Origin: Calliopsis andreniformis
Lineage: Eukaryota; Arthropoda; Insecta; Hymenoptera; Andrenidae
DNA length: 64,000 nucleotides
NCBI RefSeq assembly: GCF_051401765.1
Contig: NC_135071.1
Coordinates: forward strand, 16,222,961 to 16,286,960
Direction of reading: 5' to 3'
Under the pieces are notes generated by a model. That model did not search any database and was not told where the DNA came from. It saw only the letters and a program-made list of their open reading frames with translations. Positions 23,401-35,232 of the stretch are shown here, piece by piece. Numbering within the stretch: the stretch's first letter is position 1; each line of letters opens with the position of its first letter. The translations under genes were made by a program, and so were the position numbers.

Positions 23401-25189
23401 CTAAAAATTGTTCTCTTCTATGGCTCTTAAAGAATTGAACAAGCAAGTATTAATTCCAAGTAAAATCCCTTAATCAAGCTGGTTGCACGGAATTCCTCCA
23501 CATGGTAATTTGAATGGTTTCAGACGAGAGGCGTTCGATTTCCTTTTCAGACACTCCTCGAAGCATTTGAAAGCAAGTCATCGAGCTAAAAGCTTCTAAT
23601 CGAAGTCCACGCCTGGCACTGCGAATCGAGCCGCGACTTGCTTTGCTGACTAATTAGGGTGGCTCGTCGGCAACAGTTCCTTAATTGGTCGACGATTCTT
23701 GCGGGACAATGATCGAGTTAACGGTACCTTGTTCATTTAAATGCCGCGGTTCATTGCCTCCGATCAATCCTATTATCGGGATCGGCGATCTATCGTATCG
23801 GGGGAATCGATTGTGCGAGTTAAACGCCTGGGGTATCTAGCTGATAACAATTAATATAAAAGACCTTCGATGGGATGTTTGACGAAGTGAAAAGGATAGA
23901 TTCGAATCGATGTTGAAAACAGAAATGAAGGTGAAAATTATGGGAGCGCAGGATCGATTATTCCTGTTGTTTCTTACACAGATGAGGTCAGTTCTCATAA
24001 TTATTAAGAATTAATTGCTATTTCGAAACGATCTCCCTAAAATTATCGACTACTTTTTCTTTTCGAGTTTCACTATTATTTTACTAGACCAGGCGACCAT
24101 TAGCCAGAAACAGTCTCAGAGAAATTTCTCTGCCGTCTCTCAATTATCCATTTGTTCTGCTCTCATGCGCACCGCGCGCCTATCCTTTACTCTTTCTTTC
24201 TTTTTATTGCTAAATGCGAGGCGGTACGAGCTATGTTCCAAGACAGTTAATGCATACACGGTTGATGATTTATAATTACAAAACTGAGGATCATTAATAA
24301 TCATTGCCGTACTAGAAATATCGTTCGGGATTTACTTCGGGGATTATAATAATGAGAACGTAATAAAGCTGAGTGAAATTGTTTCAGAACGTTTCAAGTA
24401 GTTGCAGGAATTATTTTTATCATTTCGTTGAGATTAATTATTATTCTAATTTTTGATTCTAAAGAAGAGAATAATCTTAAGGACAGAATGCTTTAATAGA
24501 GCTACTCTGTAATTGTCTACGTTCATTTATATTTTATGTTAGTAATTATGTGCATTTCTACCACCTTTAAATCGGATGCAATTTCAGTTTTTGTTGCCTA
24601 GACAGTTTTTACAATTATTTCAGAAGTTGCAACTTGCAACAAATTAAATTCGTATAACTTCATCATAAACTACGACGGCACTATTAAAACGTAGGGTAAG
24701 CAATAAATGTAGCTTGCACTGTTATATTAATCACGTTAAAGCACAGGGTTTAATTATATATCCTGTTACGATAGAACGAAGTACTTGCAAGCATTTTTAT
24801 ACGCGTTAAATTATGCAACCGTTCAACTACCATTTTTCCTACTAGCTTTCGTTACGCCATCGAAACTAATTAATTAGTGCTTTAAATTCCAGTTGCATAA
24901 TTAAACAGCTTTCCGGAAGCAGTTTTCGCGTTACGCGTCGCTCGATTATTGTACTCCTAAACTCCCAACAAAACTTTATCCACTGTTTCAAACACTCCAC
25001 CCGAAGCTACAAATAACAGTATAGTTTTACGATAACCTGTTCACAAATAATAACTTCCGCTGACGCATTCAAAATTTACAATTTTACGTTACTGTGGCGT
25101 TCCTACATTTTCATCAAAGGTTGCTCTGATTAGAGAGGTATGTGGCTACAGGTTCTGTTCCAGGAATTGGAAGGTAGAAATTGATGTCG

Positions 25190-25380
25190 AATTTTGAAAT
25201 TTGGAAACTCGCGTGTTCAAATATTTGATGATTTGAAATATTACAAATTTTTACAGTTGTAATTTAAAAATTGTAATTTAGATATTGAATTTTTGAATAC
25301 TTGAATATTTGAATTTTTGAATTTTTGAATATTTGTATATTTTAACACTATTCCTTTAAAAAGTCAAATATTGAAATTCC
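25190..25380. repeat. TTGAATATTTGAATTTTTGAA low-complexity block
   Basis: Near-tandem TTGAATATT and TTGAATTTT units, strongest at 25,285-25,335. Non-coding. Confidence 0.7.
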
Positions 25381-25727
25381 ACGACATTTACCAAAAAATT
25401 AAAAGAAAAAACAGAAAATGAAAACAAATAAAAGAGATTAAGAAACCTATGAATTTCAGATCTTCCAAATCCTAGCGCCCTAGACCAAGGACTTCAATAC
25501 ACCCCAACGCAAGTGCACCAACTAGTGTCTTCACCCCAGTCACGTCCAAATCACGAAGGAGCAACAGAGTTATGACCGAGCAGACAGTTCAGCTATTTCC
25601 TGTCCTCGATCGATACCCCCAAGAAAAAGCGCTGTTCGAGGCAGCAGGTTAATTGCGTTCGGTCGAGACGAGAGGTTCCCAAAGAAACAGGGTCCCGTGG
25701 GGTAACGAGGTGAACTTATCCACTCAC

Positions 25728-25838
25728 CAAATTGTCCGGGTGAAGATGGTGATGGCCGTAGTCCCTTGGGTTGCCCCGCGACCCGCCTGGCGAGCTGTGC
25801 CTCCGCCCGCGGCCGTTCTCCAGCTCGTCCTCGTAGTC
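25728..25838 (-). CDS. dysc: dysc/whirlin exon 9: linker
   Basis: The exon has 37 codons, residues 607-643, in phase 0 at both ends. The acceptor TTTTCTTTTCCAG is excellent and the donor is GTGAGT. The peptide starts DYEDELENGRGRRHSS, continues through a Gly/Ser/Pro/Arg stretch and ends DYGHHHLHPDNL. It is part of the disordered linker between the helical domain and PDZ3. It lies only 147 bases from exon 8 and continues its acidic character (...DDECDNQ/DYEDELE). At 111 bases it can be skipped without a frameshift. Confidence 0.85.
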
Positions 25839-25985
25839 CTGGAAAAGAAAATCGATGGGAGATACCTTTCACCGCGTTCACCGAGATCGTGGGTGTCTGT
25901 CACGGGATAGGACAACGAACGATTCGCCTAAGAACCGTCGGGGGACCGCGTCGGGGGTGCACCGAGGTCGAACGACATTCTCTAC

Positions 25986-26067
25986 CTGGTTGTCACACTC
26001 GTCGTCGTTGGAGAGGGCGAGGTCGGAGGTCGTCACTTGGTGCTGCTGCGCTCGCCTGCAGCCCGCT
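25986..26067 (-). CDS. dysc: dysc/whirlin exon 8: linker
   Basis: This 82-base exon completes the codon split with exon 7 (AG/A, Arg 579) and then encodes 27 residues: AGCRRAQQHQVTTSDLALSN followed by DDECDNQ. The donor CAACCAG/GTAGAG is good and the acceptor GGCAATTCCAG acceptable. The two other frames hit stops or lose the phase needed for exon 9. It is too short to stand out alone and was found by following phase between its neighbours. It has no domain and is an acidic, disordered linker. Confidence 0.75.
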
Positions 26068-26602
26068 CTGGAATTGCCAAAATTGCCATTTGAGACCCAC
26101 CCCCTTCGGCCCTCGATCCTCCCTTTCCTCTAGATCGTCTGCGACTCTCATTTCCTTCTACCTTTGTCCCGGCTGGGATCTTCTTTCGTTAATCGGTTTG
26201 CAGCGAATGTGGGTCGTTGACTGAATATTTCACGCGGTCTATCGATTATCGTTTACGGAAATAGACTGATTTCTCGAACACCAGCTTTTTGGGGAGATGG
26301 GGTAAGGGGATGGTAGGATGGAGGGGGTGAGGGGCGAGGGATGGCTCTTGAAGAAACGAGGGGTGAATTATGTAAGGGTGAAACCGTGACCACTCGCTTT
26401 TATTTAAGGAAGGAATAAGCAATTGCTGTTTTCTTTGTATATTGAATTTTTTTTGTATTTACGTGACATTTTTTCGATGTTTGTTACGTAGGATTTTCAG
26501 GTTTTAATTCTTTCTCTGGTTCGTGTGGAGAAGGATTAAACAGCTGCAGCTTGTAAATATATCCAGTTGAACTAGTTTAAACTTTTACCAACTATGAAGG
26601 AT

Positions 26603-26820
26603 TATAGTCATGAAAGGGCTGAAAGGATTATATAGGTATATGATCGAGGCTTCTCTTTCCAGTTCGAATTTAAAAATGGGGATAACTTGGACCTCCCAAT
26701 TTGAAGTATGTACAGTAGTTATGAAAGGGTTGAAATACGAGTATTTAATATGCATTTCGTCTTCCCTTACCGTTTCGAATTTAAGAGTAGAAATAAATTC
26801 GATCTTTGAAGGCCACTGAC
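26603..26820. repeat. Diverged tandem duplication, period about 111 bp
   Basis: Unit 1 begins AGTCATGAAAGGGCTGAAAG and contains CCAGTTCGAATTTAAAAATG. Unit 2 begins AGTTATGAAAGGGTTGAAAT and contains CCGTTTCGAATTTAAGAGT. Two copies only, clearly diverged. The 124-residue minus frame across it is not supported by splice sites. Confidence 0.7.
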
Positions 26821-27799
26821 GACAGTCTTTAAATAAATTCTCCAAATATATTTCCAATAATTTGAAATATCTACATGTATTAGCATTATTTACAAAACTT
26901 GAATCAAGAAGAGGACTGGAATAGCTTACCCAGACAGGTTCGCGAGAATTATAGAACACATACGAGCTCGAGTCACAGTGGAGGGACCCTGTTGCAGTTA
27001 TTTATACGTTTGCCATCGATTATTTAATGAGCACCACACACGTCGGGCATCGATACGTGCTCCGTTGCGGATGATCATAAGTCGCGCGAGCCAAATCTAT
27101 TTCCGTTCGCTGGCTCGTCCTTCGCTGAAGTTTAAGAGTCGCAGGTGCCCATCGATCGGTCAAGAGGGCGCGAATGCTCAGTCATGAGGATACTGTCGCT
27201 TCGATTCATCGAGAAAACTGATTTTTCGAACACCTCTTCGATTAATCAACCGAATCAACGATCAACGATCTCTAATAACATCACTGTCGTAGATACAGGT
27301 GCCACCGTGTATTACTTTCCTTTTTAACCGCGACGATACTCGGTTATTATTTTATCGAATTTATCGAAAAGCGAGAAGAATGGCGCGCACAATTTTCTCG
27401 ACGAACATTTCACCCACGGAACGATTACGACACTGCTGACTCTCCCGGAGCTCATTTGTTTCATTCTGTTGCCTGGGATACGACCTGGTGTTAGAACCTG
27501 GGTCGACTAAATTTTCAAGGGCCATTCGTGTTAACGTAGGTGCGCGTTTCGCCGCATAAACCTCCGATATTTGACTGCAGTGGGCAGATTTTGAGTATTG
27601 ACTTCAGTAACGTGCCCCGAGGGTTGCTTGTTGATTTTCCTTTTTTGTGGCACGAACTGCTCTGCTGCACCACAGTCAGGGGGCGAGGAGGGTTGCCCGT
27701 ATTTTATTTACCTCGAAAAATTTGATGGCAGTTATGGAGGGAAAAATGACCAAAAAATACCCATAATCTGATCATGAGAAACAGAAATAAAATATTTTC

Positions 27800-27980
27800 C
27801 AGGAAACTCGAATCTGTGTTTTTAAATTTTTAGATATTTGAATTATAAATTTTCAGATTTTTAAGCTCTTGAATTTTCAAGTTTTTAAATATCTGAAACA
27901 TAACTTCCAACGTTTTAAATTTTAAAAATTTTGAATTTTCAAGCGTATCAAAGTCTCAAATTTTTAGATATTTAAATCTT
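27800..27980. repeat. TTTTCAAATTTTTAGATATTTG low-complexity block
   Basis: AT-rich degenerate words (TTTTAAATTTT, TTTCAAG, AGATATTTGAA) inside intron 7. Non-coding. Confidence 0.65.
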
Positions 27981-28569
27981 TGATTCAGCAATTTGTAGTC
28001 TTTTCATACACTTGTTTTAATTTTCTGAATTCTAATTTCTGGAACACTGTATTTCAATTCTACGCGGGCAATCTTGGAAAGACAATAGACTAAGTATCGA
28101 GCTACAACCCTCAATATTAATTCAGAACAATTTAGCGCCATAGAGGAAGTATAATGCAAACTGTCATGAATACATTGAGGTAACTCTACTCTACCAGTTG
28201 GTAAATTTCGTGGAATAAATACACAGGTTATGCTAGCCTCGAATTATCGATCAATCCCTCAACTGACGGGGTTTACAATGGAACATGAGCTAAAGAAAAC
28301 CAGAGAAAGAGGGAATCGAACAATACAAACGATCAGATAGCCAAATCTGAATCCTGTCAAACGTTCAATGGAAACGGACCATTCATCGTCGCCTAATCCG
28401 CCGTCCAATAATCGAATGCTGTCCGAAAATCTGATATCGTGCCGAAATATGCAAATGCCATTTTCTGTGTGTTTTCGATCCGCGAACTATATCTAACACT
28501 ATATTTTCGTGATGCCACTGAAGGATATCGATTCAGGGGAATTTACTTACGACGAAATTACTTTTTCAT

Positions 28570-28820
28570 AAGTGTTTCAAGTTTCCAAGTTTTTGAATTT
28601 CTAAATGTTCAGTGTTTCAAATTTTCCTGATTCTAAATATTCAAATATTGAAGCTTTCAAGCTTCTAAATATCCAAATATTTAAATTTTCAAGATTAAAG
28701 ATTTTAAAATAGTCCAATTTTCTGACTTCTAGGTTTTCAAACATTCAAATATGAAAATAGTGAGCTACATATTCAAACTTTGAATATCCAAATATTCAAA
28801 CACTGAGTTATCAAACTTCA
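28570..28820. repeat. TTCAAATATTCAAA low-complexity block
   Basis: Irregular repeats of ATTCAAATAT, TTTCAAG and CAAATATTTAAAT over about 250 bases in intron 7. Same class as the other blocks. Confidence 0.7.
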
Positions 28821-30072
28821 GAAATGCCGGAATACTAAAATCGGTAGCCGACACTCTGCACAAACAGCTATTACAAATTGAACCTGTTCCCTAAACAAAT
28901 AGAACCTCCAACAATCCCCCATATCCCAGGGACTCTAAAAAAAATCTCGCCCTCGCCAAGAATCGATTTCCCTTCCATTCATACGCTCCGACTCCAATCA
29001 ATCTTCGCCTGGAGGAACCTGTACGTGCCCGACACCGCGACAAGGGAAGAAATCCCATGGCCCGTCCCTCGCAAATTGATCGAACGATCCGTACAAAGCT
29101 GACCGCCGATACATCCCGCGCCCACCCACGCCAAACACACGAGCCGACCGCCGCCCACGCGCCGACACAAAGGACACACATGTTCGCGCGTTACCAGCCG
29201 TTTTCTCCGCGCGTACCTGCTTATCTGTGTACATACCTGCTACCAGCGAGGGGGTGGGTCGTCGAGGAGGGGTGGGCGTTCGTGAACGCGGGATAGATAC
29301 TAAAGCCAGATCAGGCCTGCTAGGAAATGAAATATCGATGTACCTCGTATATCCGACACAGAAACGCCATTACTGCCATCCTCCCCCTCTCCTCGCCCCG
29401 AATCGCGTGTCCCACCGTTTTTTCCCTCGCCCCTCTTCGCGCGAGCGTTGAATTCAAGATCAATTAGGGATTCCCCGAAGCACGCTGCGGAAGTCGAGGA
29501 ATTCGGCTTCGAGTCGCGAGAAATGGATCACGAGAGGGAATTATTCGCCACTGGGATACGAGGGGCTGAGAGGGGTTGGTGTTCAGTTTGTTCCTGAGGA
29601 AACCAAGAGTGATTTCTTCAGGGACGAGCGAAATCAATTTGGATTGACTGTCTGTGGAATTAGGATGAGTTGAAGGGGTTGGGAGATGAAGATTCTGGGA
29701 TTATCATGTTGTTATATAATTGCAGGATTTCCTGTTGGATTCGAGAAATCAGGTTGATGCACTGATTCCATTGTCTGTGCGTTTCCAGGCGAAATCGAGT
29801 TACTTATGGTTCTGAAGTTGGCAAGAGGCTTGGGGTGACTTTAAGGCGAACTTCGTGGGAGTTCGATTGTAGCGATAATCGAATATCGCGGCTGCAATTA
29901 GCAGAGCAAGAAGCTTAGAGACTTGTACGAGACATTGCCAGAGATTGATGGTAGGGGAGTTATCCTGGTTGACGATTTACAGAGAGTCTTGATGTTCGAG
30001 ATTTTAGGGAGATAGAAAGGGAAGAAGAGTCTGATTTTCGGAATGGCGAGATCGAATTGAAATGTTCTCGAC

Positions 30073-30215
30073 CTGGTCCTGGGCATGTCGGCCCCCAGGC
30101 CGCTGTCCTCGCTGGGCGATCTATATTCCTGGTTATCCCTCGGCAGGAGAGGTCCTGTCACTCCGAGAGGGTCTCCTTCGACGTCCAGCAGTCGTCCAGG
30201 ACGGCAACAACCCCT
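30073..30215 (-). CDS. dysc: dysc/whirlin exon 7: linker with a weak donor site
   Basis: The exon has 47 codons plus two bases, residues 532-578 and part of 579. The acceptor TTTCTCGCAG is good. The peptide starts RGCCRPGRLLDVEGDPLGVT and includes RDNQEYRSPSEDSGLGADMP. The other two minus frames contain stops. The proposed donor is CCAG/GTCGAG, weak beyond the GT, but it is the only site giving the phase exon 8 needs (AG/A). No other GT in the following bases gives a matching phase. Exons 7 and 8 total 225 bases, so the pair can be skipped together in frame. The true 3' boundary is the least certain in the model; an alternative terminal exon is possible. Confidence 0.65.
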
Positions 30216-30394
30216 CTGCGAGAAATCACCAGACCCCTTGTCATGCCTTTTGCCGTTTGCCACTTTGCACCCGGTTTCGATCGCCAACGAGCACTTCTTC
30301 GACAATGTTTCTTTCTTTTCCCTTTCGTTTAGTCCAGCATTTTTCATTCTAGCATCTTTCTTCGACAAGGGTGTCAAATATAGAAATGCCCCAC

Positions 30395-30790
30395 AGTAGT
30401 TAATTCCCAATTTTTGAATATTCAAGTGTCTAAATCTTGACATTTTCGAACGCTGAGATTTTCAAGTATGTAAATTTTGGAGCTTCGAAGTTTTGAAATT
30501 TACAAAGTTCAGAACTGTTAAACTTGGAGAAATTCGAATATAAATTTCAAAACTGACGAATTTGAGAACTGTCAAATTAAGAGAAATTTAAATACTGAAG
30601 TTATAAAACTTTACGAAATTCTCAAATTTTGAATCTTCTGAATATTGAAATTCTCCAATATCGAATCTTCTGAATATTAAAATTCTCAAATCTAGAATCT
30701 TCTAAAGATTGAGATTCTCAAATCTTGAATCTTCTGAATATTAAACTTCTCAAATTCTGAACCTTTCAAATATTGAAATTCCCAAATTTT
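30395..30790. repeat. Tandem-like AATCTTCTGAATATTGAAATT array
   Basis: From about 30,620 a unit of roughly 35 bases (AATCTTCTGAATATTAAA followed by TTCTCAAAT) recurs about five times with drift. The left part is a looser TTCAAGT/GAAATTT block. It is the most ordered of the AT-rich blocks here. Confidence 0.75.
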
Positions 30791-33426
30791 CTATCTACAA
30801 AAAAATAACTGAAAACTTCAACTAATCAGAACAAAACTACAACGAAATTGTAAAGAATTTTTAAGACCTCTCGTTTCCGAAACACATCAACTATCAATTC
30901 CCTGTATAGTGCCAATTCATCCTCCGTTTATTGGTCCAATTCATACTAATTAACCACAATGCCAATTTGGCAGCGATTTGTCATCGATCGTCGCGGCAAT
31001 GACGTTTGTCATCGCGCAGATGACGCTTGATTTACGACTGTTTCCGGCGGCCCTCTTCCGTTCAAAGATCACGGAGTCTGCGACCTCGATTTGCAGGACC
31101 GTGAACCGTGAAAGCGTGTGTAAGCTGGGATCATTAATCAAGCATCATTCGATCGATTTCTCGACTGACTTTGTTTAAAACAGGCCTCCAATACTGGAGT
31201 TGATTTACCCTTCTTGGACCAACATTCGTCAACCTTCGTTCATATGGAAGGAATATTCGTATTCATATCATCCATGGAAGGGGACATTGGAAAACAAGAG
31301 TTAAAGACTGAAGCTAATGGAACCCAAGAAAAGCGAAAATTTCGGGGACCACTCTGTCGAGGAATCGTCTGGGACTGACGCTGGCGGTGCTCTGAAACTC
31401 GTTGGCTACGAAACCGGCCGGTCAGCGAGCTTGCCCGAGCTTTGGACGAGGCTGGCACCTTCTTTCGTGGATCTTGTCTCACTTCCCCGATCTCGAAGCG
31501 CGAAACGACGACTGGACGAGAGCTTAGGAAGCTTCCGAATACTTTCCAGCGCGAGATGCGATCAAATTAGGCCGATTTCTGGTCTACTACTCTCATTATT
31601 AGCATCTTGCGATCGAGTGCGCGATTTAGAAGAAAGATCTTGATTTTTAAAAAAAAATACTTTAGAATTAAACCTTCATCTTTGGTTTTATAATGAGAAA
31701 TTTCTAGAAAATGTTAGAAAATTTCATTTTTTGGTTCAGAAAATTAACTTGAGCTGAAGGTTCGTTTTTAGTTAAGAATTTTAGAGGCCTCATAGCTTGA
31801 AATTTTTAGAGCAGTGCTTGTATATTTTATTAAACATACTTAAGCTGTTTTAGCTGTTAATAGATAAACATCGTTATGAGAAATATTTTTAGTAGATTAA
31901 TAATTCACTCCAAAATGTGGATCATTCCAAACTGGTATGCCTCTATGTATACTATTATTAATTTCCTGCTCAGCATTTCGCTAATTAGGTTCCTAATCGC
32001 GCACGCGATCAAGGCAAGACAGAACGAAACAGAAATCCAGCAAAGCTCAGGCGAACTCGTTCGAAAAAGGTCGCACTTTTTACTGTCTCCTTCGCTGTAG
32101 TCAGCGTGAAAAAGAAACCCAGAGGCAAACTATTCTAACTGCGCATTCTGTGCTTCCTAATTTTGCAAGCATCTATCCAAACGCATCCAGACACACAGAG
32201 AATGCTGAAATATTCGAAGCCTACGTTTACCCTCGTGCACATTCACCCTCAAAATTATTCCAACAAAAGAAAAAGAAGAAGAAAAAAAACAGAGAACAAA
32301 AAAGGAGCGCTTTGCATAACAGAGAAAATCGCTTTCATAAATTCCATCGTCAGGCTTCGAATATTTGCACACTCGAGCACTACGCAAGACAGTTCGTTCG
32401 GAACGTTGCTCATTGTCAGAAGGTACACCGACGAGCGCAGACCGGAAATGCGACAGTGGCTGGCAAAAAGCGCGCGGAAGCGAGACGACAAGCAGAGCAC
32501 AGAGAGAAAGAGAGAAAGAGATACAAAGGTGCTAGCGATCGAGTAGTAGAAGAGAGATAGAGAGAGAAGTAGAAGAAGCCATAGAAGACAGACCAGATGC
32601 CTCTACTTTGAAAGAGAAAAGAAAGAAGGGGTTGCAGGAAGAGATTTCCGAGACATGCTTCACAGGTCACCGCGGCAGCAATTAAGCAAAAACAAAAGTT
32701 CGTCTCTCGGATCGACATTTCCCCTTAATCGCGAGACGTGTCTTGCGAATTCGACGATCCTCCTGGACATTTTCCAGGAACTCCCTCCCTCCACCCTTTC
32801 AGGCTTCTTGTTGACGTCATGTATCCATCTCCCCTCGCACCTCTCCAAACGATTATCAGTTATCCTTCTTTCGCAGTCCTTTTATTTCTTTTTTTTCTTT
32901 TTTTTTTTTTTCAAATGTGTACCCCTCGAATCGTTCTCCTCGGTTCGTATCTGGCAGCTATTGTAGGATTCATTGCGTTCTAATTGGACACATTCAGTGA
33001 GGGGGTCACGAGCATACCAGATCGTCCTCTCCCCGCGAGAAACCTGGACTGATCGCACCTTTGGAAACCAGCCACGAGGAAGGTGTCTTCAGAGCAGGCT
33101 GCTCGCGGGTTTCAGGGACGGGAAGGTAGAGACACAGTCACGGGTCTAACAGTTACAGTGGACAACGCAGAACAGAGAGTGAGAAAAAGACAGAGACAAC
33201 AGTAGAGTTTTCTATACAGGTCCCGAGAGACGGAGATAAACAGAGAGAAAATATCGTGTGACAAGTGAGATTCGTAGACGTGTGTAAGTTAGAATATATG
33301 AAGTTGCTCACTTACCGGGAGATCGTGGAGGGATGGCGTCACTATTAGGTCCGAGTGGGCACGATCACCTTTCCTCTGAAACAGGCATTAAGACTCGTTC
33401 CACTTTGGGTTTCTCTTGAAGTGGAT

Positions 33427-33662
33427 AAAGTAAATAAATGTCCCACTACCTGGACGTTTAAGATGTCAAATGTCCCAGTAAATGGGTAACCGAAAAATGT
33501 GTATATATCTCAACACTTGAATTGTGTCCCAGTAACTGAACTATTTTATGATAATATTCTTTGGTTTTTATTAGTAATACTGGTTTTATATTAGAATTTA
33601 ATTAATAGCGTTAATGTCCACGTATCGGGACAGGGTCATTTACTGGGACACTTACCTTACCC
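33427..33662. mobile_element. Possible MITE with TGTCCCAGTAA subterminal repeats
   Basis: TGTCCCACTACCTGG, TGTCCCAGTAAATGG and TGTCCCAGTAACTG on the plus strand are mirrored by TCATTTACTGGGACACTTACC at the right end. The ends (GATAAAGTAAATAAATGTCC against GGTAAGGTAAGTGTCC in reverse) match only partly, so the boundaries are uncertain. Confidence 0.45.
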
Positions 33663-33664
33663 TT

Positions 33665-33890
33665 TAGAGAAGTTCAAATTATTAAAATTTGAGCATTCAA
33701 GATTTTCTGGATTTGAAAATTCAAAACGATTGTTTTTAAATTTGAATATATGAATATTTAAAAATTCAAAATATAAATATTTGAAAACTGTAACGTTTGA
33801 AATTTGAAAAAATTTGATATTTAAAGATTCGAAAATTTTAAAAGTTTGAAATTCAAAAATTTGAAAATTGATCTTCATCTCCACTCTATT
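33665..33890. repeat. TTTGAAAATTCAAAA low-complexity block
   Basis: Alternating AAATTTGAA and ATTCAAAA words over about 225 bases, ending about 30 bases before exon 6 ends. On the minus strand it lies directly in the 5' part of intron 6. Non-coding. Confidence 0.7.
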
Positions 33891-33922
33891 TATTATAGAT
33901 AGATTAACTTTGAGAAGCATAC

Positions 33923-34223
33923 CCTTGTCATGGAAACGCGAGGCCTATAAACCAGATCGTCAAAGGCAGCCCTGTCCTTGCTATCGACGAGTTCTCTAAG
34001 CTCAGTCAGCAGAGTCAGTTTCTCGTGTGTGTTCAGCAGATCGCTTAAGCTGACCACCAGCTCCTCGATTGTCAATCTGCGTGTCCTGTAGTCAGCAAGA
34101 AGTTGAGAGAGTGCTGCTCTTTCGCTCCTAGCGAGCACCACCCTCGCCTTCTCCTCTACCATTGCAGCTGTCGCGGCTGAGACTGTGTGCACACCGCCTC
34201 GATGTCTCCAGTCGCTGGCAATA
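33923..34223 (-). CDS. dysc: dysc/whirlin exon 6: harmonin-homology helical domain
   Basis: This 301-base exon completes a split Ser codon (TC/T, residue 431) and encodes residues 432-531, ending in phase 0 at donor AGG/GTATGC. The acceptor ATTTTTTCAG is strong. Residues about 452-525 form an all-helical module (AAMVEEKARVVLARSERAAL, LLADYRTRRLTIEELVVSL, LLNTHEKLTLLTELRELVD, AAFDDLVYRP). It matches the second helical (HHD) domain of whirlin in position after PDZ2 and in pattern: a Leu-rich pair of helices, NTHEK.. LLTE, then F.. LV. In the family this fold mediates protein contacts. Its place between PDZ2 and PDZ3 is a strong architectural signature. Confidence 0.93.
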
Positions 34224-34484
34224 CTGAAAAAATGGTAGAAAAAAAATTTGAATACAGACATTTAAGAAAGAATAATGTGCAAGATAGTTTTAGTTAAAAG
34301 AGGTATTATTATTCAATAGGGAATTTAACACTTGTTTCTACCCTTCAAAATTGTTAATGGACACTTTGTAAATATTTTTCAATTTAATTATATTTTCTAT
34401 ATTTCCTGCATCTCTATCAATTCTAAAAAATTTCTTATTAATTATCAGGCTGCGCAAATTTGAATAAAAAAGGTTATTTCTTAC

Positions 34485-34717
34485 GAAGGGCTAGGTGGTC
34501 GATGATTTCCAGGGCTTTCCAGGAGCATGGGGTCGTGGTCAGGGTACCTAGACGTTGGCATAACGATAGGCTGGCTAGTGGTACAGGAATGAGGCACCTT
34601 CCCCACATCTCGAATCAGAAGCGTCATCCTCTTATTCGTCTTCAGGATCTGCACTGCCTCATCGTGTGTCGCCTCCTCGAAGTTCTGCCCATTTACCTCG
34701 ATGATCTGATCACCCAC
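34485..34717 (-). CDS. dysc: dysc/whirlin exon 5: C-terminal half of PDZ2
   Basis: The exon has 77 codons plus two bases, residues 354-430. The acceptor TCTGTCTCCAG and donor GTAAGA are both strong. It begins VGDQIIEVNGQNFEEATHDE, the classic second half of a PDZ domain with the HDEAV helix, followed by the last strand NKRMTLLIRDVGKVPH. After the domain comes a Pro/Ser-rich tail ending GNHRPPSP. It joins exon 4 at AGLL/VGDQ in phase 0, with an intron of 191 bases. Confidence 0.95.
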
Positions 34718-34908
34718 CTGGAGACAGAAAATAACTTTCTCCCTTTGTATATCGAAAACTGAAATCCTTTCAAAAACTAGAAAATCCAGAGAACTGAAGG
34801 TCGACGAAAAACAGAACAGATGAAAATATAAAAAATTGAAAAATTGAAAGTAGAAATAGAAACTCAAAAGCGTGGTGACAGTACTCTAGTCGTCACAATA
34901 ATTCTCAC

Positions 34909-35232
34909 CAACAGTCCAGCCCGATCAGCCACACTGTCTTTGTCCACCCCAGTGACGTAGATCCCAAGACCATACTCGAGGCCACCCCTGATCATCAAAC
35001 CAAGGGATTGGCCAGGTTCGATGCAGAGCTCGACCTTTCTTGTCCTTGGACAATACCTCGAGTCTCTGGAAGGGTACACAGGTGGTGGAGAAGCTGGTCG
35101 ACCTTGACGGTCCATCCAGCTGCAGGACTGCTGTCGACCGGAAGTGGACCACACAGGATGGCCCACTCTGCAACGAGGATCCAAAGCTGGTCCACGCACC
35201 GTCATACTCAGGGTCCTGCAGGACTTCAGCAT
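34909..35232 (-). CDS. dysc: dysc/whirlin exon 4: end of PDZ1, linker and start of PDZ2
   Basis: The exon has 108 codons, residues 246-353, in phase 0 at both ends. The acceptor CTGTTCCCAG and donor GTGAGA are good. It opens MLKSCRTLSMTVRG, the final strand of PDZ1. It then carries a linker with VGHPVWSTSGR and WMDRQGRPASPPP, similar in style to the WVDPQGR.. SPP linker of whirlin. PDZ2 starts near residue 310 (KVELCIEPGQSLGLMIRGG), with binding loop SLGL at 321-324, followed by GLGIYVTGVDKDSVADRAGL. The ATG at its first codon is internal, not a start. Confidence 0.95.

Larger units (their letters stand above)
5879..25727 (-). other. Intron 9 of dysc (about 19.8 kb)
   Basis: This is the longest intron in the window. 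No further minus-strand exon could be supported. It contains the inverted duplication (about 8,795-10,085), hairpin elements near 8,587-8,663, 11,123-11,280 and 21,310-21,402, a mariner-like MITE (about 19,053-19,260), the second GGGTGGAA-ended MITE (21,049-21,598), TTCAAATA-type low-complexity blocks (about 12,120-12,290, 17,260-17,520, 23,200-23,400, 25,190-25,380), and a probable nested plus-strand coding exon (20,530-20,738). CpG-rich islands occur near 8,000-8,650, 11,520-11,960, 12,360-12,690, 13,600-14,200, 15,270-15,600, 15,840-16,100, 19,540-20,000 and 22,700-23,030. These may be regulatory, but I see no defining motif. Confidence 0.7.
26068..30072 (-). other. Intron 7 of dysc (about 4.0 kb)
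   Basis: No further exon is supported. It holds a diverged tandem duplication (26,603-26,820), CpG-rich DNA at about 26,970-27,600 and 28,900-29,560, and AT-rich TTCAAATA-type blocks (about 27,800-27,980 and 28,570-28,820). The reading frames at 28,890-29,230, open on both strands, are by-products of the CpG-rich block. Confidence 0.7.
30216..33922 (-). other. Intron 6 of dysc (about 3.7 kb)
   Basis: No exon is supported. It holds TTCTGAATATTGAAATTCTC tandem-like repeats (30,395-30,790), CpG-rich DNA (about 30,940-31,600), an A/GAA-rich tract near 32,265-32,290, a T/CT tract near 32,877-32,912, a possible MITE with TGTCCCAGTAA motifs (33,427-33,662), and an AT block (33,665-33,890). Confidence 0.7.
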
